Source of the DNA: Allotamlana fucoidanivorans
GTDB lineage: Bacteria; Bacteroidota; Bacteroidia; Flavobacteriales; Flavobacteriaceae
Reading direction: 5' to 3'
DNA length: 64,000 nucleotides
NCBI RefSeq assembly: GCF_045788535.1
Contig: NZ_CP074074.1
Coordinates: 2,232,001 to 2,296,000 of the forward strand
Made by a program: the position numbers and the translations under genes. The notes under the pieces were generated by a model. It was given only the letters and a program-made list of their open reading frames with translations. It made no database searches and was not told where the DNA came from. Positions 43,643-52,839 of the stretch are shown here, one piece after another (the first letter of the stretch is position 1; every line of letters begins with the position of its first letter).

Positions 43643-44225
43643 AAGCATTCATAGGCATTTTTTAATTTTTAAACCGTATGGTTTTTTGAGTCAGTTTAAG
43701 AGTAATGATTCTAAACAGCAATCTAAACGATTCTTAGGTCGATTATATGATTTTCCTGAAGAGATAATGGCTATTGGGCGTTTAGATGAAAAGTCGGAAG
43801 GCTTATTGTTACTCACAACCGACGGAAAAATGAGTGATTATGTAAATAGTAGTTATGTAGAAAAGGAATATTTTGCTCAGTTGGATGGTGACATAACTGA
43901 TGAAGCTATTGCGTTGCTACAAACAGGTGTTGCTATAGGCCTACATGGAAAAAAGTACCAAACTAAACCTTGCCAGGTTTATAAGCTAGATCAAGCACCT
44001 CAATTGCCTAGTCGCCAAAAAAAAATACGAGATGACAGACACGGACCAACATCATGGGTGTCTGTTACTTTAAAAGAAGGCAAGTTTAGACAAGTTAGAA
44101 AAATGACATCGGCTGTTGGTTTTCCTACCTTGAGATTGGTTCGGGTACGGATAGGTGATTTTTATATAAATAACATGTTGCCAGGTGACGTTATTGAATT
44201 GCCAGATTGGCGCGTTAGGGATTGA
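43635..44225 (+). CDS. Pseudouridine synthase, RsuA/RluE group
   Basis: 196 residues. The family motif 'AIGRLDEKSEGLLLLTTDG' carries the catalytic Asp51; 'FLIFKPYGFLSQF' and 'LKEGKFRQVRKMTSAVG' are further marks. There is no S4 RNA-binding domain, which fits RluE-like enzymes that modify 23S rRNA, but the target cannot be fixed from sequence. The ATG overlaps the last codons of topB (8 bp), so the pair is co-translated. Confidence 0.9.
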   Translation: MSESIHRHFLIFKPYGFLSQFKSNDSKQQSKRFLGRLYDFPEEIMAIGRLDEKSEGLLLLTTDGKMSDYVNSSYVEKEYFAQLDGDITDEAIALLQTGVAIGLHGKKYQTKPCQVYKLDQAPQLPSRQKKIRDDRHGPTSWVSVTLKEGKFRQVRKMTSAVGFPTLRLVRVRIGDFYINNMLPGDVIELPDWRVRD

Positions 44226-44241
44226 AGCGGTAGCTTTTGGC

Positions 44242-44301
44242 GAGCTGTGCTTTGAGTCAAAACTTTAGCGTAAAGCCCGACCTTTATCATGAGCACAACT
44301 C
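44242..44301. repeat. Structured intergenic element, candidate dispersed repeat
   Basis: GAGCTGTGCT (44242-44251) pairs with AGCACAACTC (44292-44301), with one wobble, around an inner small stem CTTTA/TAAAG (about 44263-44275). The element is richer in GC than its surroundings and sits between convergent genes, where REP-type repeats often lie. I recall similar intergenic sequences from flavobacterial genomes, but could not check. Confidence 0.4.
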
Positions 44302-44324
44302 AGGAAAAAGGAACGCTATAAACA

Positions 44325-44957
44325 TTATAATTCTAGTTTTTGTAATTCATTATAATTTCGGTTAAGGCGCTTTAATAACAAACCGTAAATGAGTTTGTAA
44401 AACAACCAGATAATAACCACAAAAACAGCCGTAAAACCAATCATTACAGCATACATGAGTAAGAGTTGCTCATCTGTGGCGTTGGCAAATTTACGAGAGG
44501 CCTCTGGGTTGTTTTTTAAGCCAAAATAAATACCAATAACCATAGCAAAAAAGCTAACAACAAGGTTGTAAATAACATAGTATTTTATGATTTTTCTGGT
44601 TTTTAAAATACTTTCCATAAGTTTTTTAGCACTATCGGTCACAGAAATGGCTTTATGCGCTTTAAAGAGTAAATAAACAAATAGAAATATAATACCATAG
44701 CTTATCATGTTTACTAGGGTAAAAACAGTTTGATTGGTGTAAACCATATCTAACTTGGCACGGTAGCTAGCCGACATAAAATAGGGTGAAACATTAATTA
44801 GTGTCCAAAAAACAAGTTCTGCAATACTAATGTAGAACAGTGTTTTTACAATACTGGATGATTTTTTATGTAGCATTGGATAAATATCTTTTGCAGATAG
44901 GTTTTTATCCTGAGACGGCTTATTCCAGTCTTTTTTTAATAAATCTAATTCATCCAT
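44325..44957 (-). CDS. Four-helix membrane protein, possible sigma-factor partner
   Basis: A 210-residue protein with a cytoplasmic N-terminus ('MDELDLLKKDWNKPSQDKNL') and four transmembrane helices (about 37-58, 80-100, 122-144 and 168-190). It starts 4 bp after the ECF sigma factor gene, the place usually taken by an anti-sigma factor. No known anti-sigma domain is visible, but the N-terminal 'DLLKKDWN' region is conserved in similarly placed flavobacterial proteins. Relatives are sometimes named 'beta-carotene monooxygenase' in databases; nothing in this sequence supports that. Confidence 0.7.
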   Translation of the reverse strand: MDELDLLKKDWNKPSQDKNLSAKDIYPMLHKKSSSIVKTLFYISIAELVFWTLINVSPYFMSASYRAKLDMVYTNQTVFTLVNMISYGIIFLFVYLLFKAHKAISVTDSAKKLMESILKTRKIIKYYVIYNLVVSFFAMVIGIYFGLKNNPEASRKFANATDEQLLLMYAVMIGFTAVFVVIIWLFYKLIYGLLLKRLNRNYNELQKLEL

Positions 44958-44961
44958 AATC

Positions 44962-45456
44962 TTACGGATTTAAAATGGTTTTTAGCTTGGTTTTAATCCG
45001 ATTCATTTTCACGCGTGCGTTCACCTCACTAATTCCCAACGTTTCACTTATCTCTCTATAGTCTTTGTCTTCTAAATATAAAAATATCAGTGCCTTATCA
45101 ATATCATTTAATTGGCGTATGGCTTTGTATAATACTTTAAGTTGTTCTTCTTCAGTATTATCATAATCTTCTGATTTTATTTTAAACTCTACACCGCTAA
45201 AATCTTGCGTGTTTATGGTACGCTTTGATTTTCTGTATAGAGTAATAGCGGTGTTTAATGCCACTCGATACATCCAAGTGCTAAACTTGGCATCTCCTCT
45301 AAATTTTGGATATGCCCGCCATAGTTGAATGGTGATTTCTTGAAATAAATCATTGTGTGCATCATAATTGTTTGTGTACAGACGACATACCTTATGCGCT
45401 ATATTTTGATGCTTTTCAAGTAATTCAACAAAACTATGTTCTAGTTCTTTATTCAA
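44962..45456 (-). CDS. ECF-type RNA polymerase sigma factor
   Basis: 164 residues. Region 2 is 'DLFQEITIQLWRAYPKFRGD' with 'STWMYRVALNTAI', and region 4 is 'DIDKALIFLYLEDKDYREIS' with 'LGISEVNARVKMNRIK'. It directs RNA polymerase to a small regulon. Translation of the next gene (membrane protein at 44325-44957) begins 4 bp after its stop, suggesting that the membrane protein controls it. The inducing signal is unknown. Confidence 0.92.
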   Translation of the reverse strand: MNKELEHSFVELLEKHQNIAHKVCRLYTNNYDAHNDLFQEITIQLWRAYPKFRGDAKFSTWMYRVALNTAITLYRKSKRTINTQDFSGVEFKIKSEDYDNTEEEQLKVLYKAIRQLNDIDKALIFLYLEDKDYREISETLGISEVNARVKMNRIKTKLKTILNP

Positions 45457-45684
45457 ATGTGATGGTTTAGTTACTCTGTAAGTAGTTTAAATGTTTAGAA
45501 TGTTACAGCTATTTTGATATTATATGTGATAAAACTATGTAAGTGGTTGTAAATTATATTTTTAATGAAGTTGTTTTTGGTGGTGTTATCATGGTAAAAG
45601 TAACAAATATTTGTTGAAACACTTATGCTTTCGTGTTGAAGATAAACTTTAACCTTGTTATTGGATATGTTGGTCATAATCTAG

Positions 45685-45719
45685 AAAAAACAAAAAGCCA
45701 CTTCATACAAAAGTGGCTT
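45685..45719 (-). terminator. Terminator of the FKBP gene
   Basis: Stem AAGCCACTT / AAGTGGCTT (45695-45703 / 45711-45719) with an A-rich stretch on its left side, read as T on the minus strand. Confidence 0.8.
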
Positions 45720-45741
45720 CTATTAAAAGGGGATACTCATT

Positions 45742-46209
45742 TTAATTGTTTACTGAAATGAGATTAATATCAAAAATTAAAACAGAACCTCCAGGTATTC
45801 CTGAATAATCATAACTTCCGTAAGCGAGGTGTGATGGAATTAATAATTTTCCACTTCCGCCTTCACTAAAATATGTGATGCCTTCGGTCCAGCCAGGAAT
45901 CACTTGATTCAAATTAAAAGAAATGCCAGCTTCATCACTTTCATCAAACACTTTTCCACTAGTAAAATAACCTTTATAAGCTACAGTAACATTACTACTG
46001 TATGAAGGCGTGTCACCGGTTCCTTGTTCTTCTATGATATAGTATAAACCCGTGTCACTTTTTGTGGCCTCTAAATTATTAGCTTCAATATAGGCCTGAA
46101 TTTCTTCGTCGTTTTTTACTCTGTAGTCTATATACTCATTGTCATTTTTATCTTTTGAGCACGATGCTAAAATAGCGCAGGTAAATAGGAATAAAAATTG
46201 TTTCATCAT
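45742..46209 (-). CDS. FKBP-type peptidyl-prolyl isomerase, lipoprotein
   Basis: 155 residues. The signal 'MMKQFLFLFTCAILASC' ends in a lipobox (LASC), followed by a short helical linker and an FKBP domain ('VTVAYKGYFTSGKVFDESDE', 'IPGWTEGITYFSEGGSGKLL', 'IPSHLAYGSYDYSGIPGGSV'). It catalyses proline isomerisation of exported proteins in the periplasm. It has its own terminators on both sides, so it is probably a single transcription unit. Confidence 0.92.
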   Translation of the reverse strand: MMKQFLFLFTCAILASCSKDKNDNEYIDYRVKNDEEIQAYIEANNLEATKSDTGLYYIIEEQGTGDTPSYSSNVTVAYKGYFTSGKVFDESDEAGISFNLNQVIPGWTEGITYFSEGGSGKLLIPSHLAYGSYDYSGIPGGSVLIFDINLISVNN

Positions 46210-46278
46210 TTAAAATTTAGGCGCTAATATAGCACAGATGTTAAGTATTATTTCCTATAAATATGTTAAATGATGTTC

Positions 46279-46307
46279 AAAAAAAAACCACTTCTGTTAA
46301 GAAGTGG
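46279..46307 (-). terminator. Terminator of htpG
   Basis: Stem CCACTTCT / AGAAGTGG with a 4-base loop and nine A on the left, read as T on the minus strand; 40 bp after the htpG stop. Confidence 0.85.
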
Positions 46308-46347
46308 CCTTTATTTATATAGAATGCTGAACACATTAGGGCGTCAA

Positions 46348-48258
46348 CTATTTAATCATGTCATAACTGCGCTTAATAAAGTTGGTTAATTCTTCACCCT
46401 TTAATAAACCTTGAGACAGTTTAGCTAAATCTAAACTTTGATTAATTAAACGCTCTTGTTTCTTTTTGGTTTTTGTGTTAATAATTTCACCAACTAATTC
46501 AGAGTTTGTATTTACAACAAGGTTGTACATTTCTGGCATATTACCCATACCAAACATGCCGCCACCGCCAGTTTGTTGCATTTCTTTCATTCTGCGCATA
46601 AATTCAGGTTGTGTAATGATGAACGGACTTGCGTTGCTATCCATAGCTTCAAGTTGTACCATAAATTTATCAGAAGGAATCACTTCTTTTAACAACTCAT
46701 CAAGCGCTTTCTTTTGATCTTCATCTAATTTAGAAATTGTGTTTTCGTCTTTCTTGATAAGGTTGTCAATATGATCACCATCAACACGAGCAAATGAAAT
46801 CTTCTCTTTGGTAGTTTCAAGCTTTTGAATTAAATGTGATACAATAGGAGAATCTAATAGTAACACTTCATAATCTTTGGCTTTAGCAGCTTCAATATAA
46901 CTATGTTGTGCATCTTTATCAGACGCATAAAGAATCACTAATTTATCATCTTTATCGGTTTGTTTTGCCTTGATTTTGTTATATAACTCGTCATAGGTAT
47001 AATACTTACCATCAACCGTTGGGTAAAGTGCAAAAGCTTCTGCTTTTTCAAAGAATTTTTCTTCAGAAAGCATACCATACTCAATAACGATTTTGATATC
47101 GTTCCATTTAGCTTCAAAATCTTCACGATTGTTGTTGAACAACGATTTTAATTTATCAGCAACTTTTCTGGTTATGTATGATGAAATCTTTTTTACAGCG
47201 CCATCAGCTTGCAAGTATGAACGTGATACATTTAACGGAATGTCTGGTGAGTCAATCACACCACGCAACATGGTTAAAAACTCAGGAACAATACCTTCAA
47301 CATTATCGGTTACAAAAACTTGGTTTTGGTACAGTTGAATTTTGTCCTTTTGTATTTGCATATCATTACTCAACTTAGGGAAATATAAAATTCCTGTCAA
47401 GTTGAACGGATAATCAACATTTAAGTGAATGTGGAATAAAGGCTCTTCAAACTGCATGGGGTACAACTCACGGTAAAAGTTGCTGTAATCCTCATCTTTT
47501 AAATCGGTAGGTTGTTTTGTCCAAGCCGGATTAGGGTTGTTAATAATATCGTCAACCGTAATTTTTCTATGAGGTTCTTTGGTTTCTTTACCGTCTTTAT
47601 CTGTTACAGTAGCAGGCTCATGCTCAGGGTCATTGATTTCCTTAGTTCCAAATTTGATTGGAATTGGCATGAATTTATTGTATTTTAATAGCAGTTCACG
47701 AATTCTGCCATCTTCTAAGAACTCAGTAGAGTCTTCTGCAATATGAAGAATGATTTCAGTACCTCGTTCTGTTTTGTCGGCAGTTTCTAGTGTGAATTCA
47801 GGAGAACCATCACAAGTCCAATGCGCGGCGGGTTCATCTTTGTATGATTTAGAAATGATTTCTACTTTTTCAGCAACCATAAATGCTGAATAAAAACCAA
47901 GACCAAAATGACCAATAATTCCTGAATCTTTTGCAGAATCTTTATACTTATCTAAAAATTCTTCAGCTCCAGAAAAAGCAACCTGATTAATGTATTTTTC
48001 AACTTCATCAGCGGTCATACCTAAGCCTTGGTCAATAATATGAAGCTTTTTTCCTTCTTTATCAATTTTAACTTCAATTTGAGGGGTTCCGTATTCAACC
48101 TTTGCATCACCAATATTAGTAAGGTGCTTTAGTTTTAAAGTAGCATCTGTGGCGTTACTAATAAGCTCACGTAAAAATATTTCGTGATCGCTATACAAGA
48201 ATTTTTTAATGAGTGGGAAGATGTTTTCAACCGATACATTAATATTTCCTTTTGTCAT
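46348..48258 (-). CDS. htpG: Chaperone protein HtpG (Hsp90)
   Basis: A 636-residue ATP-dependent chaperone. The N-terminal GHKL ATPase shows 'LRELISNATDATLKL' (ATP/Mg Asn), 'IIDQGLGMTADEVEKYINQV' and 'GIIGHFGLGFYSAFMVA'. The middle and C-terminal domains follow ('GVIDSPDIPLNVSRSYLQAD', 'ASPFIITQPEFMRRMKEM'). The length is normal for bacterial HtpG, and the ATP-binding residues are intact. It is monocistronic, with a clear terminator. Confidence 0.97.
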   Translation of the reverse strand: MTKGNINVSVENIFPLIKKFLYSDHEIFLRELISNATDATLKLKHLTNIGDAKVEYGTPQIEVKIDKEGKKLHIIDQGLGMTADEVEKYINQVAFSGAEEFLDKYKDSAKDSGIIGHFGLGFYSAFMVAEKVEIISKSYKDEPAAHWTCDGSPEFTLETADKTERGTEIILHIAEDSTEFLEDGRIRELLLKYNKFMPIPIKFGTKEINDPEHEPATVTDKDGKETKEPHRKITVDDIINNPNPAWTKQPTDLKDEDYSNFYRELYPMQFEEPLFHIHLNVDYPFNLTGILYFPKLSNDMQIQKDKIQLYQNQVFVTDNVEGIVPEFLTMLRGVIDSPDIPLNVSRSYLQADGAVKKISSYITRKVADKLKSLFNNNREDFEAKWNDIKIVIEYGMLSEEKFFEKAEAFALYPTVDGKYYTYDELYNKIKAKQTDKDDKLVILYASDKDAQHSYIEAAKAKDYEVLLLDSPIVSHLIQKLETTKEKISFARVDGDHIDNLIKKDENTISKLDEDQKKALDELLKEVIPSDKFMVQLEAMDSNASPFIITQPEFMRRMKEMQQTGGGGMFGMGNMPEMYNLVVNTNSELVGEIINTKTKKKQERLINQSLDLAKLSQGLLKGEELTNFIKRSYDMIK

Positions 48259-48417
48259 GATTTATAATGATTTATTTATTGTTTTAATTACTTGTTTAAC
48301 CAGTCAACAAAAATGCCATTTAAAGAAATATGACAAACTGACACCTGTTTTAGAATTTACATCTATGAAACTGAATAGATTATTTTGTAAATTGGTTATC
48401 TTAAAAAGATAATAGCC

Positions 48418-49425
48418 ATGTATAATTCAAAAATAATAGGTTTAGGAAAGTATGTTCCAGATCATGTGGTGACCAATGATGATTTATCTAAAATCATGGA
48501 TACCAATGATGAATGGATTCAAGAACGAACAGGGATAAAAGAACGACGGTGGATTCCTGAAGGTTCAGAGGATACTTCAGCTGTGATGGGAGCCAAGGCT
48601 GCAAGAATAGCTATTGAGCGCTCTGGATTAACAAAAGATGATATAGATTTTATTGTATTTGCTACGCTTAGTCCCGATTATTATTTTCCAGGGTGTGGGG
48701 TACAGATTCAAGATATGCTTGATATGCCAACCGTAGGAGCGCTTGATGTGCGTAATCAATGTTCTGGTTTTGTTTATGCCATTTCTGTGGCCGATCAGTT
48801 TATCAAAACAGGTATGTATAAAAATGTTTTGGTTATTGGTGCTGAATATCATAGTAATGGCCTTGATAAAACAACCCGAGGAAGAGGAGTAACAGTTATT
48901 TTTGGAGATGGTGCAGGGGCTTGTGTGTTATCTAGAGAGGAAGACCAGTCTAAAGGTATTTTGTCTACACACTTACATAGTGAGGGGAAGTATGCCGATA
49001 AACTGATAGTAGAATCACCTAGTATTGCACATTGGGTGCCTGAAATATTACAATCAAAAGAAGAGGATATTTCTTATTTTCCTTATATGGATGGCCAATT
49101 TGTTTTTAAACATGCTGTAGTACGTTTTAGTGAGGTCATTATGGAAGGGTTAATGCAAAATGGCATGCAAAAAGAAGACATAGATATGTTAATTCCGCAT
49201 CAAGCCAATTTAAGAATAGCTCAATTCATTCAGAAAAAGTTCGGATTAAATGACAACCAAGTTTTTAATAATATAATGAAGTATGGTAATACTACGGCGG
49301 CATCTGTAATTATAGCGTTAACAGAGGCTTGGGAAGAAGGTAAAATAAACGCTGGAGATAATGTGGTTTTGGCAGCTTTTGGCAGTGGCTTTACATGGGC
49401 TAGCGCCATTATAAGGTGGGTTTAA
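48418..49425 (+). CDS. 3-oxoacyl-ACP synthase III family protein (KAS III-like)
   Basis: 335 residues with the complete KAS III catalytic triad: Cys115 in 'DVRNQCSGFVYA', His261 in 'LIPHQANLRIAQF' and Asn291 in 'KYGNTTAASV'. It condenses acyl-CoA with malonyl-ACP or makes a related thioester. There are no other fatty-acid genes around it, so it may be a second, specialised FabH and not the housekeeping copy. It is transcribed divergently from htpG. Confidence 0.9.
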   Translation: MYNSKIIGLGKYVPDHVVTNDDLSKIMDTNDEWIQERTGIKERRWIPEGSEDTSAVMGAKAARIAIERSGLTKDDIDFIVFATLSPDYYFPGCGVQIQDMLDMPTVGALDVRNQCSGFVYAISVADQFIKTGMYKNVLVIGAEYHSNGLDKTTRGRGVTVIFGDGAGACVLSREEDQSKGILSTHLHSEGKYADKLIVESPSIAHWVPEILQSKEEDISYFPYMDGQFVFKHAVVRFSEVIMEGLMQNGMQKEDIDMLIPHQANLRIAQFIQKKFGLNDNQVFNNIMKYGNTTAASVIIALTEAWEEGKINAGDNVVLAAFGSGFTWASAIIRWV

Positions 49426-49451
49426 ATATTTAAAATAAACAAGAGAAAACA

Positions 49452-49483
49452 AAAAGCCCAAAACTAATTAGTTTTGGGCTTTT
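49452..49483. terminator. Bidirectional terminator after the KAS III gene
   Basis: A 16-bp perfect palindromic arm pair, AAAAGCCCAAAACTAA / TTAGTTTTGGGCTTTT, 26 bp after the stop. Confidence 0.92.
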
Positions 49484-49600
49484 CTAGCTATTAATCAACT
49501 TCAACTAACACTAATGTGAAGAATCTTGTTATATAAGACGTAATATTGTCTTTTTTATTGCATTGATTATTAAAGTTTTAACTTTTTTTAACATACAAAG

Positions 49601-49629
49601 AAAAACTCGAAAATAAATTTCGAGTTTTT
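49601..49629. terminator. Terminator-like hairpin
   Basis: A 12-bp perfect stem, AAAAACTCGAAA / TTTCGAGTTTTT, with a 5-base loop; the symmetrical A/T flanks allow use on both strands. No gene ends next to it. Confidence 0.75.
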
Positions 49630-49800
49630 TATATACTAATCATAAACTACGAATTTTTTGAAATGTGTAGACGACTAACTCTAAATAATTATTTATCCGC
49701 TTTGGTTAGATAGTATATAACCTCCTAACGTTAATTGTGACGTTTTATTGTTGATAATCAAAAATTTAACATATAAATGAACGTGTGAGATAAAAAAATC

Positions 49801-49831
49801 GAACTCCCACGGTAAAATACTATGGGAGTTC
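49801..49831 (-). terminator. Terminator of the outer-membrane barrel gene
   Basis: A 9-bp perfect stem, GAACTCCCA / TGGGAGTTC, with an A run at 49792-49798 (T on the minus strand) and a T run on the right; 64 bp after the minus-strand stop. Confidence 0.82.
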
Positions 49832-49895
49832 TTTTTCAATAGCCTTTTAAATAACACTAACCATCAACTATTATGCACAGGCTATTGCGTTTATA

Positions 49896-52376
49896 TTATA
49901 GAAAGCCACCGCTACCTGACTTTTCATTATTATCACGAGATTTTCTTCTTAAAGCCTTATATTTGTTACCTCCAAATCGGTATGAAAGGGCAATATTCCA
50001 TGTGTTACTTTCCCAATTAAAATCACCTCGTGAAGGGTAAGGCGTTCTGCCTTCAAAGGCAAATTGCATGGTGTTAAAAATATCGTTATAGTTAAAACTG
50101 AAAGTAGCTCTGTCATCTTCCATGAAACTATATCTTAGTCCTGTATTTACAAAATACATGGGTTTTCTGGTAAATTGAATACCTTTTTGTTGGCCTCTGT
50201 ATAACCCAAATAAAGAAAAGCTTAATTTTTTTGAAGCTTTAAAATTATTAAACAATCTTAAGTTCCAAATCACATTATCCACTTCAATTTCTTCTCTTAC
50301 AATGTCCTCTGGGGTTGCGTTGGGTAAATCGTCTGTATCAAGGTACTCAGTGATGCCTTTTTGAGTTTGTGAGTACAGATCAAAACTACCATTTAGGCTC
50401 CACCATTTAGCCACTCTGTAATTAGATGACAGTTCAAAACCGTAAGCCGAAGTGTTTGAGAAATTATCAAAAGATAGAATGACTTTTCCCGAACTAATGT
50501 CTGTTCGATCAATATAAACATATCTGCTAATGTTGTCTTCAATAATTCTATAAAATACACCAGCTGTTATGCTTCCCTTTTCAAATTGTCTGGTATAATT
50601 GGTTTCAATGGAATTAGTGAACTGGGGTTGTAAATTGGTGTTTCCAAACGAAGAAATAAGTGGTGTGCTCCATTCTCTAATTGGGTTAACTTGTTGTAAT
50701 CCAGGGCGATCTACACGTCGACTGTAACTTAGTTGATAGGCGTTTTTTTCTGAAGGTGAGTAGGTTAAAAACACCGATGGGTAAATTTGAAAATAATTGT
50801 TTTCAAACGGAATGAGTTCAGTTGCATTGTCATCAAAAAGTCTTAACGCTTTGGCATTAACATTTACTTGTTCAGCGCGTATGCCTGCTTGATAACTCCA
50901 TTTTTCGGTTTTTCTTCCATAGGTGAAATAGATCGAATAAATATCGCGTTTATAATCAAAATCTGTGCTAGGCGTGTTTATAATGTTACCTTCGCCATCA
51001 AAAGTTTTACCTGTTGAAAAATAGTCAACGTTTGATTCAAATAACCTCGCCTCTAAACCAGCTTCAATTTTAGCCTTTTCACTAATTGGGTTAACGTAAT
51101 CTGCATTTATTGTGGTTCTGTTTCTATCAGTGTTAACATGGTCTACGTAATTTTGAGGAAAAATAAAGTTGACAAAATCAAAATTTGCCACTTCTTCTTG
51201 CTCGTAGTCGTTGAAGTTAATCTCAATGTCTAACGTTTCATCCTCTTTATCAAAATTGTGTTTATATGCCAAATTATACTGACCCGAGTTGTTTTCTGAA
51301 ATGTTGTTAAATATTTGTTCTTGAACAGGTTCTCCTGGAAAGGTGATAACGGTATTACCAAACGCTTTTCCTGAAAATATATTTTGGTTGGTGAAAAAAG
51401 ATATGGTGTTTTTATCATTCATATAAAAATCTACCCCAACTTTATACAGATGGGATTTGTTATTATTTCCGAATGTGAAATCTTGTCTATTAGATTGATC
51501 GTCTAAACGATTAATATTTCCAAAATTGTCATATTTACCAATATTATTGCCATAGTTTCCATAAAAATTAAACTTTCCATGTCTATAATTCATATCAATA
51601 GAACTATTGAACTTAGCAAAAATCTCTTTGGTCAGGCCTATATTAAGATTGCCGTTGAAACCGACTTGCGTATTTTTATGTAGCTTAATATTAATAATAC
51701 CACTCATACCTTCAGGATTGTATTTTGCTGAAGGATTGGTAATGAGTTCTATTTGTTTAATTGATGTAGAAGGAATTTGTTTTAATAACTGGGCAATAGG
51801 TACGTTGCTTAATTTGCCGTCAACCATAACTCTTACATTTTCGTTTCCTCTAAGACTAATGTTTCCGGTTTGTTGATCAACATTAACAGATGGTAGATTA
51901 TTCATAATATCACTGGCACTGGCTCCAGCCGTTGTTAAATCTTTGCCTATAGTGATTACCTTTCTGTCTACTTTTTGTTGTATGGTAGATAGTTCAGCTA
52001 CCACGGTTACCTCATCAAGGTTTTCGGCTTCTTCTTCTAAATAAATTTTGCCCAGATTTACTTTGTAATTACCTTTCTTTATGGTTACTGGTTTGCTGTA
52101 AGTTTTGTAACCAATGTATTGAATGCTTACTAAAACATCGCCTTCAATGATATTATCTATATTGAAAGAACCATCGTCAGAGGTAATGCCACCCGTTAAG
52201 GTAGCGCCATTGTTGTTTTTTATTATTACGTTTACGTAGGGTAAGGGTTCCTTTAAATTTGCGTCTAAAACAATGCCTGATATCGATCCGTTTTTATCGC
52301 CATTTATAATTGGAGGGTTGAGTGCGTGAGTCAAAGTTGTAATGTGTAAAACGCACATGAAAAATAAGTTTTTCAT
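49896..52376 (-). CDS. Outer-membrane beta-barrel protein (TonB-receptor-like, OMP_b-brl_3 type)
   Basis: 826 residues. It has a signal peptide (about 1-18), a CarboxypepD_reg-like domain (about 31-115, 'GSISGIVLDANLKEPLPYVN'), a plug-like domain ('LSTIQQKVDRKVITIGKDLT', 'ASDIMNNLPSVNVDQQTGNI', 'IELITNPSAKYNPEGMSGII'), and a long beta-barrel ending 'WNIALSYRFGGNK' plus a basic/Gly tail. The pattern is that of the 'outer membrane beta-barrel family' related to, but distinct from, SusC; no SusD gene accompanies it. The substrate is unknown; peptides or metal complexes are common guesses for this group. Confidence 0.88.
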   Translation of the reverse strand: MKNLFFMCVLHITTLTHALNPPIINGDKNGSISGIVLDANLKEPLPYVNVIIKNNNGATLTGGITSDDGSFNIDNIIEGDVLVSIQYIGYKTYSKPVTIKKGNYKVNLGKIYLEEEAENLDEVTVVAELSTIQQKVDRKVITIGKDLTTAGASASDIMNNLPSVNVDQQTGNISLRGNENVRVMVDGKLSNVPIAQLLKQIPSTSIKQIELITNPSAKYNPEGMSGIINIKLHKNTQVGFNGNLNIGLTKEIFAKFNSSIDMNYRHGKFNFYGNYGNNIGKYDNFGNINRLDDQSNRQDFTFGNNNKSHLYKVGVDFYMNDKNTISFFTNQNIFSGKAFGNTVITFPGEPVQEQIFNNISENNSGQYNLAYKHNFDKEDETLDIEINFNDYEQEEVANFDFVNFIFPQNYVDHVNTDRNRTTINADYVNPISEKAKIEAGLEARLFESNVDYFSTGKTFDGEGNIINTPSTDFDYKRDIYSIYFTYGRKTEKWSYQAGIRAEQVNVNAKALRLFDDNATELIPFENNYFQIYPSVFLTYSPSEKNAYQLSYSRRVDRPGLQQVNPIREWSTPLISSFGNTNLQPQFTNSIETNYTRQFEKGSITAGVFYRIIEDNISRYVYIDRTDISSGKVILSFDNFSNTSAYGFELSSNYRVAKWWSLNGSFDLYSQTQKGITEYLDTDDLPNATPEDIVREEIEVDNVIWNLRLFNNFKASKKLSFSLFGLYRGQQKGIQFTRKPMYFVNTGLRYSFMEDDRATFSFNYNDIFNTMQFAFEGRTPYPSRGDFNWESNTWNIALSYRFGGNKYKALRRKSRDNNEKSGSGGFL

Positions 52377-52476
52377 TGAGATAAGTTTGTTGATTGATGA
52401 TGAATAGTTTAATAGATAGACGTTTGTAGGTAGAGTCTGTTACGGGTTTTGTTTTACTTAACAATAATTTAACATT

Positions 52477-52839
52477 ATGAATAAAAAAACTTTAGTGCTA
52501 GGCGCGTCCTTAAAACCTAATAGATACTCAAATTATGCCATTCAAAGATTGGTGGCTAACAATATTGAGGTGGTTGCCATTGGTTTGAAACAAGGAGAGG
52601 TTTCTGGTATACAAATTGAAACTACACTTAAATCACATAATAAAATACATACGGTGACCATGTATTTAAACGCAACACGTCAAAAGGCATATTATGACTA
52701 TATTTTATTATTGAAACCAGAGCGCGTTATTTTTAATCCTGGTACCGAAAACCCAGAACTTTATAAACTGTTACAGCAAAACAATATTTTTTATGAAGAA
52801 GCCTGTACTTTAGTTTTGCTTTCTACGAATCAGTATTAA
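52477..52839 (+). CDS. CoA-binding (Rossmann) domain protein
   Basis: 120 residues forming a single CoA-binding domain of the succinyl-CoA-synthetase type: 'KKTLVLGASLKPNRYSNYAI' (nucleotide loop), 'VVAIGLKQGEVSGI' and 'PERVIFNPGTENPELYKLLQ'. The function of stand-alone members is not established. Its last 30 bp overlap the 3' end of the convergent symporter gene. Confidence 0.88.
   Translation: MNKKTLVLGASLKPNRYSNYAIQRLVANNIEVVAIGLKQGEVSGIQIETTLKSHNKIHTVTMYLNATRQKAYYDYILLLKPERVIFNPGTENPELYKLLQQNNIFYEEACTLVLLSTNQY

Larger units (their letters stand above)
49484..49895. other. Gene-free stretch with two further terminator-like hairpins
   Basis: I see no coding frame in these 410 bases. They contain hairpins at 49601-49629 and 49801-49831, each with T-rich or A-rich flanks. 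The space between hairpins (about 115 and 170 bases) is enough for small RNAs, but no clear TAnnTTTG promoter was found in either gap. Confidence 0.5.

Noticed and set aside
44325..44957. Label 'beta-carotene 15,15'-monooxygenase' for the membrane protein behind the sigma factor
   Set aside because: Relatives sometimes carry this name, but the protein is a short four-helix membrane protein with no oxygenase iron-binding His pattern.
45495..45677. A 60-codon minus-strand frame between the sigma factor and FKBP genes
   Set aside because: Its composition is AT-driven (many Asn, Ile, Lys, Tyr), with no motif, no plausible start region and no conservation that I recognise.
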